Shown here in pieces: positions 7,575-15,079 of a stretch of 21,853 bases of DNA. The translations under genes and the position numbers were made by a program. Source of the DNA: Deltaproteobacteria bacterium (lineage in GTDB: Bacteria > Desulfobacterota > Desulfobacteria > Desulfobacterales > JAUVKB01). Location: assembly GCA_030596405.1 (NCBI GenBank), contig JAUVKB010000011.1, forward strand, positions 1 to 21,853, written 5' to 3'. The notes beneath the pieces were generated by a model. That model was not told the DNA's origin. It was given only the letters and a program-made list of their open reading frames with translations, and made no database searches. Every line of letters starts with the position of its first letter. The first letter of the stretch is position 1.

Positions 7575-8852
7575 CTACCTCCTCACCAGGGTTTGAATCG
7601 CTTTTAGGGCCATGCCGGTTGCATTCTGATTGGAAGATACAACATCAGCCGGTTTATTGGCACATCCTGCCGCAAACATACCGCCCTTTTCAAAATCGTT
7701 TATAATAAACCCATCGGCATTATATTTCAGATCAGCGGGCAGCTTGAGTCCTGCTGTTGTCGGCTGCATTCCTGTTGCAAGCACAACCATTTCAACCGGC
7801 TGCCTGACCTTTTCCCCTGTCACGGCATTTTCCGCCACCACGGTAATATTTTTGGTGCCGGGATCTTCACTGACCTCTGCGACCTTGCCTTTGATCATAA
7901 AAACATTTTCATCTTCTTTAATCTTTTTATAAAATTTTTCATACCGCTGGCCCGGAGCCCTGACGTCGATGTAGAAGATGTATATTTTGGCATTTGGGTA
8001 CTGTTCCCTGATATATGTCGTCTGTTTTAAAGACGCCATACAACATATATAGGAACAATAGGGAAGATGGTTCTCATCACGCGATCCCGCACACTGGACA
8101 AACGCAATGCTTTCAGGCTCTTTATCGTCTGACGGGCGGAGAATCTTGCCCTTTGTAGGCCCGTTGGGAGAAGCAAGCCTTTCCACCATCATATTAGTCA
8201 CGATGTTCGGATACTTGCCGAAGCAAAGATTCTCTATCTTTGTTGCGTCATACGGCTCCCATCCTGTTGACCACACAATGGCGCCGACATTCAGGTTGAT
8301 GGTCTTTGCAGCCATGTCAAGATCAACAGCGTCATATTTACACGCTTGCATACATTGTTTTGCATCATCTGTTCCTATGATCTGCGGGTCGATGACATAT
8401 CGTGCGGGAAAAGCCATTTCACAAGGCAGGTAAGCGCCTTTGACTTTGTTCATCCCAAAATTAAATTCACTGTCAATCTCTGTCCGGCAAACCTTTTCAC
8501 ATTCGCCGCAACAGGTGCAATTTTCATTTACATACCTGGGATTGATTTTTATGGCCACATTATAACTGCCTGGAGTTCCATCGACCTTCTCAACCTCGGC
8601 CAAAGTAAAAACTTTTATTAATGGATTATCCTTTATTCTTCTGAAATTGATCTCAAGTCCGCATGTGGGAGGACATAGCTTCGGGAAATATTGATTCAAT
8701 TGCGCTACTCTTCCGCCCAGGTAAGGATTTTTTTCGACCAAAAACACCTCGTACCCCACTTCGGCAGCTTCAAGGGCAGTGGTCAAACCGCTGATTCCCC
8801 CTCCAACTACCAGAATGCTTCCACTAGCAAGGGCTGCTTTGTCTTCTGTCAT
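7575..8852 (-). CDS. qmoA: Quinone-interacting membrane-bound oxidoreductase, subunit A
   Basis: HdrA-like flavoprotein of the Qmo complex, 425 residues. The N-terminus has the FAD motif VVGGGISG (15-22) and a PYLGGRV stretch typical of HdrA. A [4Fe-4S] motif is seen at C112/C115/C118/C122 (CTCCGECEKVC). The later part keeps the HdrA family's FVQCAGSR and CSYICCMASLKQ segments and ends with an FAD-site FAAGCANKPADV. It lacks the extra ferredoxin domains of full-length HdrA, as QmoA proteins do. A GGAGG ribosome site lies about 7 nt before the ATG. A 149-nt gap with a terminator-like hairpin separates it from aprA upstream. It is expected to sit in the cytoplasm with QmoB. Confidence 0.95.
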   Translation of the reverse strand: MTEDKAALASGSILVVGGGISGLTTALEAAEVGYEVFLVEKNPYLGGRVAQLNQYFPKLCPPTCGLEINFRRIKDNPLIKVFTLAEVEKVDGTPGSYNVAIKINPRYVNENCTCCGECEKVCRTEIDSEFNFGMNKVKGAYLPCEMAFPARYVIDPQIIGTDDAKQCMQACKYDAVDLDMAAKTINLNVGAIVWSTGWEPYDATKIENLCFGKYPNIVTNMMVERLASPNGPTKGKILRPSDDKEPESIAFVQCAGSRDENHLPYCSYICCMASLKQTTYIREQYPNAKIYIFYIDVRAPGQRYEKFYKKIKEDENVFMIKGKVAEVSEDPGTKNITVVAENAVTGEKVRQPVEMVVLATGMQPTTAGLKLPADLKYNADGFIINDFEKGGMFAAGCANKPADVVSSNQNATGMALKAIQTLVRR

Positions 8853-8915
8853 GCTATCCCTCCGTGCATTATTAAATTTCTATTTCTGTTAATCTATATT
8901 TCAAATGATGATACT

Positions 8916-8950
8916 AAAAACCTCCAAGCGCCTTTAGGCACCTGGAGGTT
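8916..8950 (-). terminator. Terminator-like hairpin between aprA and qmoA
   Basis: On the minus strand AACCTCCA (8950-8943) pairs with TGGAGGTT (8926-8919), with an inner GCCT/AGGC stem, and the transcript then continues UUU before A. This is a stable stem with a short U run of five. It lies 52 nt after the aprA stop and 67 nt before the qmoA start, in the same transcriptional direction. It probably acts as a partial terminator or mRNA stabiliser that keeps aprBA more abundant than qmoABC. Confidence 0.65.
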
Positions 8951-9001
8951 ATATTGATCGGCTAAACCAAAATAAATCAGCTAAATCGGGCCGATCTGTT
9001 T

Positions 9002-10981
9002 TTAGTCAGGAATAATCTTGATATAATCCCTCTTGAACACATCCCATGCCCCAGCTTTCGTGTCATACTTGGAATTTACGAAAGCAAACCAGTTTTCATC
9101 ATCCTGTCCGGGATAATCCGCCTGATAGTAGAATCCGGGATAACGTGTTTCTTTACGATACTGGATGTGACGCAGATGAGCCTCAACCGTCCAGATTCTG
9201 TGTTCAATTTCCCAGCATCTCATAAGTTCGTGCACATCTCCTGCGGCAAGCTTTTCACAGTCCTCACGCATGGTAGCAAGCAGATCCATGACGACCTCAA
9301 GCGACCTGCTGGAAGTCTGATAATATGTTGCCGTGCCGGCGCCGTACTCATGGGTGGCTTTCATAAGCCGCAAAGCCATGCCGGCCGGCTTAATGTACTC
9401 AGGATTGATATCTTCTGCAGTGGTATACTCACAGTTGTCAAGATATAATCTTACAGGTTTGTAAACCATGTCCACCAGTTCTTCTTTTGTCTGGCTCAAG
9501 GCAGGAGTAAAATCAGCATGATCACGAACATATCTTACCATAGATTTTGCTGCAATACGTCCTTCAGCATGTGAACCGGATGAAAACTTATGGCCTGATC
9601 CACCGACTCCGTCGCCCGCGGTAAACAGACCGTTAACCGTCAACATACGGTTATAAATCTTGCCGTTGTCCGCCTTGATCTTATATGAATCAGGGACCCA
9701 GTCAAAATCAGGTCCTGAGGCCCAAAGACCACAGCAGCCTGAGTGAGAACCAAGCAGATAGGGTTCTGTAGGCATGATTTCGGAATTTTTCTTTTCAGGC
9801 TCAGTATTTGTCGCGCACCAGAGATTGGCCTGGCCGCAGGTCATGTCAAGAAAATCTTCCCAGGCTTCAGACTCAAGATGCTTGAGTTCTTTCTTGTTCA
9901 TGGTTTTGCCGAGCTCGGCAAGAGCTGATACAGTATCCATCTCGATCGGGCCGCGTCCTGCTTTCATCTCAAAAAGCATCAGGTGATTACGCAGACAGGT
10001 AGGTGTAACCGCTGCGGTTCCATAAGGCGCATATTTTGCCAGTTCCGCCTTGGCAGCATCGCTTGCCGCATAATTTTCACCAAGACCGTTTAATGCTTTG
10101 GCCTTAAACAGCAAGAACCATGCGCCGACAGGTCCGTAACCATCTTTAAAACGCGCCGGGGTGAAACGATTTTCCATCATTGTAAGCTCTGCGCCTACCT
10201 TCATGCACATTGTATATGTGGAACCTGCATTCCATACGGGATACCATGCGCGTCCTTTTCCTTCGCCGACGCTTCTGGGCTGATAGATGTTAACAGCTCC
10301 GCCGCAGGCAACCATCATGGTTTTGCATTTAATAATGTAAATCTTGTTTTCACGAACGGAAAAGCCTACTGCACCGGCAACCTGATTCTCTTTGTTTGCG
10401 TCAAGAAGAAGTTCAACAATAAAAACACGCTCTAAAATGTTATCTTCACCAAGGGCCAGCTTGGCGGCTTCGGCAACGATCCTTTTATAAGATTCGCCGT
10501 TGATCATGATCTGCCATTTACCGGTGCGAACCGGTTTTGCTCCGCCTTTTAACGTGCCCAGCTTCTGACCTTTTTTACCGTCAAGGTTTTTATTGTCATC
10601 GGTTTTTTTCCAGATAGGAAGGCCCCACTCTTCAAACAGATGAACGGAATCGTCAATGTGAGAACCAAGGTCAAAGATAAGGTCTTCACGTACAATGCCC
10701 ATCAAGTCGTTTCTAACCATGCGGACGTAATCGTCAGCTGTGTTTTCACCGATATATGTATTAATAGCCGACAGACCCTGGGCCACAGCGCCGCTTCGCT
10801 CCATGGCGGCCTTGTCGCACAAAAGAATCTTTACATCGTCGCCGGCCCATTTTTTAATCTCAAAAGCTGTCCCGGAAGCTGCCATGCCACCGCCGACAAT
10901 AAGAATATCGACTTCACGCTCTTCAACTTCCGGATCTCTTACGGCCTTGAGCTCACCTAAAGGTTTATTCGGTAATGCCAT
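9002..10981 (-). CDS. aprA: Adenylylsulfate (APS) reductase, alpha subunit
   Basis: Catalytic FAD subunit of dissimilatory APS reductase: APS + 2 electrons to sulfite + AMP, in the cytoplasm. The 659 residues fit the family length. The N-terminal FAD Rossmann motif is IVGGGMAASG (28-37). Family active-site segments are NRFTPARFKDGYGPVGAW (271-288, with Arg277 matching the known catalytic arginine of the Archaeoglobus enzyme) and GSHSGCCGLW (411-420, with His413 matching the active-site histidine). AGGAGG lies 7 nt before the ATG. The gene follows aprB by 77 nt and precedes the hairpin before qmoA. The enzyme works as an AprAB heterodimer, fed by Sat with APS and by Qmo with electrons. Confidence 0.98.
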   Translation of the reverse strand: MALPNKPLGELKAVRDPEVEEREVDILIVGGGMAASGTAFEIKKWAGDDVKILLCDKAAMERSGAVAQGLSAINTYIGENTADDYVRMVRNDLMGIVREDLIFDLGSHIDDSVHLFEEWGLPIWKKTDDNKNLDGKKGQKLGTLKGGAKPVRTGKWQIMINGESYKRIVAEAAKLALGEDNILERVFIVELLLDANKENQVAGAVGFSVRENKIYIIKCKTMMVACGGAVNIYQPRSVGEGKGRAWYPVWNAGSTYTMCMKVGAELTMMENRFTPARFKDGYGPVGAWFLLFKAKALNGLGENYAASDAAKAELAKYAPYGTAAVTPTCLRNHLMLFEMKAGRGPIEMDTVSALAELGKTMNKKELKHLESEAWEDFLDMTCGQANLWCATNTEPEKKNSEIMPTEPYLLGSHSGCCGLWASGPDFDWVPDSYKIKADNGKIYNRMLTVNGLFTAGDGVGGSGHKFSSGSHAEGRIAAKSMVRYVRDHADFTPALSQTKEELVDMVYKPVRLYLDNCEYTTAEDINPEYIKPAGMALRLMKATHEYGAGTATYYQTSSRSLEVVMDLLATMREDCEKLAAGDVHELMRCWEIEHRIWTVEAHLRHIQYRKETRYPGFYYQADYPGQDDENWFAFVNSKYDTKAGAWDVFKRDYIKIIPD

Positions 10982-11058
10982 ATTATATCCTCCTTACAAA
11001 AATAGATAATTCATAATCTGAATAGTTTTTCACAACTCTTTTAAAATTCCAAATCTGC

Positions 11059-11496
11059 CTAAGCAATGGCGATAGGTGTTTTCAACGTCGTTCCGTCAGC
11101 CTCTTCAGTTGAAAGAAGTTCACTGTCAAGATCCTTGCCTTTCAAGTCAGGATAGGCATTGGCAGCGCCTTCAGGGGTTGTTCGGATGGGGAACTTAAAA
11201 CGTTTAATGAGACCATTTCTGAACTTACATGTCCACATAACATCTTCAGTACCCAGCATCGGCATAACACTGCTTCCCAGAGGCACAAAGTCGGAATAGC
11301 CTCTTACCTCAATGGCCTGGGTAGGACAAATTTTTACACATGAAAAACATTCCCAACACTGATCAGGTTCTTGATTGTATGCCTTCATGGCATTAGGATC
11401 GAGAACCATCAAGTCGTTAGGACAAATGTACATACAAGCTGTCTTGTCGCCACCTTTGCAGCCATCACATTTTTCAGCAATTACAAAACTTGGCAT
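11059..11496 (-). CDS. aprB: Adenylylsulfate (APS) reductase, beta subunit
   Basis: Iron-sulfur subunit of APS reductase, 145 residues. A ferredoxin-like fold carries two [4Fe-4S] motifs: C10/C13/C21/C25, with the enlarged spacing of AprB cluster II, and C47/C50/C53/C57. The C-terminal tail (about 90-145) wraps around AprA in known structures. AGGAGGG precedes the ATG by about 8 nt. It is the first gene of aprB-aprA-qmoABC. It is read from a promoter predicted near 11766-11794 with an unusually long leader of about 260 nt. Electrons from Qmo are thought to enter here on the way to the FAD in AprA. Confidence 0.97.
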   Translation of the reverse strand: MPSFVIAEKCDGCKGGDKTACMYICPNDLMVLDPNAMKAYNQEPDQCWECFSCVKICPTQAIEVRGYSDFVPLGSSVMPMLGTEDVMWTCKFRNGLIKRFKFPIRTTPEGAANAYPDLKGKDLDSELLSTEEADGTTLKTPIAIA

Positions 11497-11607
11497 CTAT
11501 TATCCCTCCTAAATTTTTATAAATTATCGTATTACAATTTCCTTTATTCACAAGTATGGTACAATATATTTTAAGTCGTTTGCACCTCCCTTCCTAAAAT
11601 AATTTTT

Positions 11608-11646
11608 TGGGCTAATTTATCCAAAATTTATCTTGATAAATAGCCA
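11608..11646. repeat. Stem-loop in the aprB leader
   Basis: Positions 11608-11621 pair with 11635-11646 to give 12 base pairs with two single-base bulges (11611, 11615) and a 13-nt loop. It lies inside the predicted aprB 5' leader (minus strand). No U run follows in the aprB direction, so it is not a plain terminator. A smaller hairpin-forming segment (GCAT/ATGC) lies near 11685-11700. It could be a stabiliser or a binding site; nothing in the sequence decides this. Confidence 0.4.
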
Positions 11647-11765
11647 CCAAAACAGGTTGTTATCTTTTTTCCAACAGCATTAAATCATGCTCTAATTTTT
11701 ACCATAAATCATCCTAAATATCTTTTAAAATCAAAACCATAACACAGATTATACTCAAATAAAAT

Positions 11766-11794
11766 TTAATATCATCCAATATTTTGCTTGTCAA
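11766..11794 (-). promoter_or_regulatory. Predicted aprBA(-qmo) promoter
   Basis: On the minus strand TTGACA (11794-11789), 17 nt, then TATTAA (11771-11766): the same -35, spacer length and -10 as the sat promoter candidate. The -35 lies in a short palindrome CTTGTCAAG (11787-11795). Transcription would start near 11758, leaving a leader of about 260 nt before aprB. The intergenic stretch 11497-12099 is AT-rich and holds, besides this promoter, the stem-loop at 11608-11646 and the palindrome at 11907-11920. I see no gene in it. Confidence 0.55.
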
Positions 11795-11906
11795 GAACTT
11801 TTGCTTAAACAAATTTTAAAATATTTGCTCAAAATCTTTCGAATGTGTTTTGCCGCCATAAAATTTTATATACTTCAATATCCAGGAAGAGTAAAACTGT
11901 TCGGCA

Positions 11907-11920
11907 CACTATTAATAGTG
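11907..11920. repeat. 14-bp perfect palindrome between aprB and the YkgJ-type gene
   Basis: CACTATTAATAGTG is a perfect 14-bp palindrome. It lies about 110 bp upstream of the predicted aprB -35 and 180 bp upstream of the plus-strand gene at 12100. It could be an operator for either direction. It matches no regulator consensus that I can name. Confidence 0.4.
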
Positions 11921-12099
11921 GTAATACCGTAAAACTTCACAGACTTGATCCATTAAACGATATTCCTAATTCGGTTTAAATTTTATCTTGATTTTCATGT
12001 CTTCATTATATTAAACAAAAATGTGACTTTTATATAAAAAAGTTAAAAAAATCAAGAGGAATATTTACCGTAATTGAACTTAAAAAGGATAACTTTTTC

Positions 12100-12849
12100 A
12101 TGAATAACAACATGACTCCCCTGCTAATCGACGATACTTTCACGTTTTCGTGTTCAAAAGATGTGCCTTGTTTCAATGAATGCTGCAAAGACCTGAATCA
12201 GTTCCTTACACCTTACGATATCCTGCGTCTTAAGAACAGTCTCGGCATCCCATCCAATCTGTTTATCGAACGCTATACCAGTCAGCACACAGGGCCTGAA
12301 TCCGGGCTTCCGATCATTACGTTAAAGGCGGATTACGCTTCAAAATTAAAATGCCCTTTTGTAACATCGTCAGGTTGCAGCGTCTATGAAAACCGCCCTT
12401 CATCATGCCGCATGTATCCACTGGCCAGACTTGTATCAAGGTCAAGGGAAACAGGTGAAATAACCGAACAGTACATGCTGCTTAAAGAACCGCATTGTCT
12501 TGGATTTGCCCATGGAAAAAACCAAACAGTACAAGACCAAACAGTGAGGGAATGGATCGAAAGCCAGGGCATTTCACCGTATAATGAATCAAATGATTTG
12601 CTTATGGAGATCATCAGCTTGAAAAACAGATTGATGCCCGGGCAGTTGGACATTAAGTCAAGACACCTTTTTTATTTGGCGCTTTATGATATCGATACGT
12701 TTAGAAAGCATATTTCGGACAAAGGGATTGCCGACGACTTTAACCTGGATTCCAAGGCTTTTGATGCCGTAATAAACGATGATGAAGCTCTTTTAAAATT
12801 TGCCTTTAAATGGATAACTCATACCCTTTTTCATTCAAAACAACTCTAA
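12100..12849 (+). CDS. YkgJ-family CxxCxxCC-type metal-binding protein (first paralogue)
   Basis: A 249-residue soluble protein of the YkgJ/UPF0153 zinc/iron-chelating family, whose biochemical role is not established. Eight cysteines follow the family layout: C18, C24, C28-C29 (C-x5-C-x3-CC), C85, C93, C103 (CPF, SGC, RPSSCRMYP) and C133. The region TPYDILRLKNSLGI after the first cluster is also family-typical. It is clearly paralogous to the minus-strand gene at 13693-14478: same eight-cysteine order and closely similar flanks. AAGGA lies 10 nt before the ATG; a second ATG at 12112 is possible. It is followed after 31 nt by the SDR gene on the same strand, probably as a two-gene unit. Confidence 0.85.
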   Translation: MNNNMTPLLIDDTFTFSCSKDVPCFNECCKDLNQFLTPYDILRLKNSLGIPSNLFIERYTSQHTGPESGLPIITLKADYASKLKCPFVTSSGCSVYENRPSSCRMYPLARLVSRSRETGEITEQYMLLKEPHCLGFAHGKNQTVQDQTVREWIESQGISPYNESNDLLMEIISLKNRLMPGQLDIKSRHLFYLALYDIDTFRKHISDKGIADDFNLDSKAFDAVINDDEALLKFAFKWITHTLFHSKQL

Positions 12850-12880
12850 TCTATATTCTTATAAGGGAACAACTTTAATC

Positions 12881-13696
12881 ATGGAGCTTAACGACAAGGT
12901 AGCTCTGGTACTTGGAGCTGTTAAAGGTATCGGAAAGGGCATAGGGCTTGCGCTTGCCGATGAAGGTGTAAAAGTTGCTGCGAACTATTTTGACTGGGAA
13001 GAACATGTCGAAAAAATGAAGCAGGACTTTTCCAAAACCGGCAAAGAGCATCTTATTGTTAAAACAAACCTGTTAGATACCGAAGCGATACCAGGGTTAA
13101 TAAAAAAAGTCATGGATCATTTCGGCCGTCTCGATATTCTGATCAACAATATCGAACGGGGGGGATGGCCCGTGGTTCATGGACCGTATGTGCGTGAACA
13201 ATGGGATCTTGAAATTGAAACCACCCTGCGTTCAAAAAGGTGGGTATTTGAATCGGCCATTCCATATCTTAAAGCATCAGGCGATGGTGTGGTCATAAAT
13301 TTTTCATCTATTGCGGGAATCGTCGGAAGAACCGGACCTGCCGCTTATATTTTCAATGACGCGTATGCTGCGGCAAACCGCGGCATATCACTTTTGACCG
13401 AAACATGGGCCCGTATCGGTGCACCCCAGGTACGTGTCAATGAAATCATGCTCGGCATAATTGAAACCAGGCATGGGGAGCAAACCAGGGGATGGGGGTT
13501 GCTAGGCGAGGAACAGAAGCGGTCTGTCATCAATCACACCCTGTTAGGCAGAACAGGTCTTGTCGATGACGCAATAAAGGCCGTCCTTTTTCTCCTTAAG
13601 GATGCGCCGTTTATGACGGGAAACATATTGCGGCTTGACGGTGGATATGTGCTGGGAGGTGAAAAGGTAGAGCAGATGCCGAAAGGTGTTCTTTAA
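12881..13696 (+). CDS. Short-chain dehydrogenase/reductase (SDR) family protein, non-canonical active site
   Basis: A 271-residue Rossmann-fold protein of the classical SDR type. The nucleotide-binding motif is LGAVKGIGKGIG (11-22), the NNAG element reads NNIE (89-92), and the late SDR motif LRLDGGYVLGG ends the fold. The catalytic serine segment is NFSSIAG (140-146). The Tyr-x3-Lys motif is altered: Y156 has the right distance from S143 but is followed by D160, while Y162 aligns with the downstream part but has N166 in place of lysine. An insertion of about six residues appears between them. It may be an SDR with unusual chemistry or a non-catalytic one; substrate unknown. It ends with a TTAA shared with the stop codon of the convergent gene. 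Confidence 0.85.
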   Translation: MELNDKVALVLGAVKGIGKGIGLALADEGVKVAANYFDWEEHVEKMKQDFSKTGKEHLIVKTNLLDTEAIPGLIKKVMDHFGRLDILINNIERGGWPVVHGPYVREQWDLEIETTLRSKRWVFESAIPYLKASGDGVVINFSSIAGIVGRTGPAAYIFNDAYAAANRGISLLTETWARIGAPQVRVNEIMLGIIETRHGEQTRGWGLLGEEQKRSVINHTLLGRTGLVDDAIKAVLFLLKDAPFMTGNILRLDGGYVLGGEKVEQMPKGVL

Positions 13697-14478
13697 ATTT
13701 TGGGCCTGATCTGTTTTGTCTTTATTCCCCACAGATAAAGCTTTATCCACTTAAAACCTAGTTTCATTAACTCAGCATCATCTATACGGATTTTTTTTAT
13801 TACATCCGATTTAACCTTATATCTTTTCAAAAAACTGCTGTTAAAAACAAAATCACGGTATTTGTCTATATTGTAGGCAGCCATGAAAGCCATCTTTCCT
13901 TCCGGGCTGTTTAACCCTTGTCCGCCAAACGGATCGGTCTGGAACATCCGCTTTAACCCCGCCCACAGGATAGTCATTTGATTATATACAACAGACTGTT
14001 GATCTTTGGCCCATGTTTTACTTGTCCACACCTTGTTTTCATGGCGGCCCAGACAGAAATCAGGGGGCCTGAAAAAATGGAGCAACCTTGTCTGTTTTGT
14101 TTTTTCATCAAAAAAAATCCCTTGTTCCACTGGAAAAGTGCGGCAGGAATCCGGTCGATCCGGATATACCAGGCAGCCGGATTCATTCAAAAACGGGCAG
14201 GTTTTCTCTTCATTTTCCGACATCCTCAGCATCACTTCAGGGAAAAAATTTGATTCCCGAAGAACAATATCTGCATATTTGTCAAGAAACTGATCTGAAG
14301 ATATGCCGAGCCTGTTTTTAAGACGTATTACATCATACGGATACAAAAAAAGATTAAGATTCCGACAACACAGATTAAAACAATCTATCCGGGAATGACA
14401 GCGGAATGAAAACGTGTCATTATCTCCAAGCCTTCTGCCCGGGAGTTTGTCGATCTTGCTTATATCAACATATTTCAT
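13693..14478 (-). CDS. YkgJ-family CxxCxxCC-type metal-binding protein (second paralogue)
   Basis: A 261-residue protein with the same eight-cysteine plan as the gene at 12100: C27, C33, C37-C38, C94, C102, C112 (SGC, RPDSCRTFP) and C142. The shared LFLYPYDVIRLKNRLGIS region supports a duplication. The ATG overlaps the stop codon of the upstream gene (ATGA at 14478-14475), so the two are probably translationally coupled. Its own stop overlaps that of the convergent SDR. The C-terminal 100 residues (helical, Lys/Arg-rich end) do not match anything that I recognise. A metal or Fe-S cofactor is likely, with function unknown. Confidence 0.85.
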   Translation of the reverse strand: MKYVDISKIDKLPGRRLGDNDTFSFRCHSRIDCFNLCCRNLNLFLYPYDVIRLKNRLGISSDQFLDKYADIVLRESNFFPEVMLRMSENEEKTCPFLNESGCLVYPDRPDSCRTFPVEQGIFFDEKTKQTRLLHFFRPPDFCLGRHENKVWTSKTWAKDQQSVVYNQMTILWAGLKRMFQTDPFGGQGLNSPEGKMAFMAAYNIDKYRDFVFNSSFLKRYKVKSDVIKKIRIDDAELMKLGFKWIKLYLWGIKTKQIRPKI

Positions 14479-15068
14479 GTCACCATCTGTGCTATGGTTA
14501 ATTTAATTTTTTGTCCAACACCGATTGCCTGTCTTAATTCTCTTTCCAGTCTGGACATCTTTATATAAAAGCGGGTCCGGTCAAACGTAAAGTAATCTTT
14601 GCTTTTGCACTGTGTCATAAACGCTTCGCATCCGGGGCTGTATGTCACACTCTGTCCTGGTTTTAAAAGTTCATACGGGATACCATGCAATCTGCATATC
14701 ATTGGACGAAAGTCATACAGTATGCACAAACCATCAAAATTAAGCGGACACATCAACCGGACGGGGCTCCCTTTTTTGTCAGCCTCAACGGTTTTTCCGG
14801 TAACCTCTAATGCCCTGTCTTTAATTTCGCTTTTTTTGTCATGTTCCAGCCCATTGTATCCCTTGAGTATATACAGGTATTCCAAAAAAGTATGATGATA
14901 GAAACGGGTGTAACAGCAATTATCCCTGCAACCGCTGCAAATAAAGCCATAATAGTCTGAAGCCGTTTTGTAATCACGATCCATGTCCTCATAAATCATG
15001 GCGAGTTTGTCTAAAAAAGGGGCATACTTTGCAGGCAGTAACCTGATTGCTTCAAAGGACAAAACCAT
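14475..15068 (-). CDS. YkgJ-like cysteine-cluster protein (third member)
   Basis: A 197-residue protein with the family cysteine pattern in its tighter form: C44-x2-C47-x3-C51-C52, then C107, C115, C125 (CPLNFDGLC, RPMICRLHG) and C147. The sequence around the clusters is less similar to the other two YkgJ-type proteins here than they are to each other. It starts 11 nt after dgt and overlaps the next gene by four bases, giving the order dgt, this gene, second YkgJ paralogue. The C-terminus has a basic helix. Function unknown; metal binding is inferred from the family. Confidence 0.8.
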   Translation of the reverse strand: MVLSFEAIRLLPAKYAPFLDKLAMIYEDMDRDYKTASDYYGFICSGCRDNCCYTRFYHHTFLEYLYILKGYNGLEHDKKSEIKDRALEVTGKTVEADKKGSPVRLMCPLNFDGLCILYDFRPMICRLHGIPYELLKPGQSVTYSPGCEAFMTQCKSKDYFTFDRTRFYIKMSRLERELRQAIGVGQKIKLTIAQMVT

Positions 15069-15079
15069 CAGACCACCAT

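Noticed and set aside
11581..11596. Shine-Dalgarno-like AGGAAGGGAGG in the aprB leader
   Set aside because: Only a four-codon GTG frame follows, and the GTG overlaps the motif, so no leader peptide can be supported.
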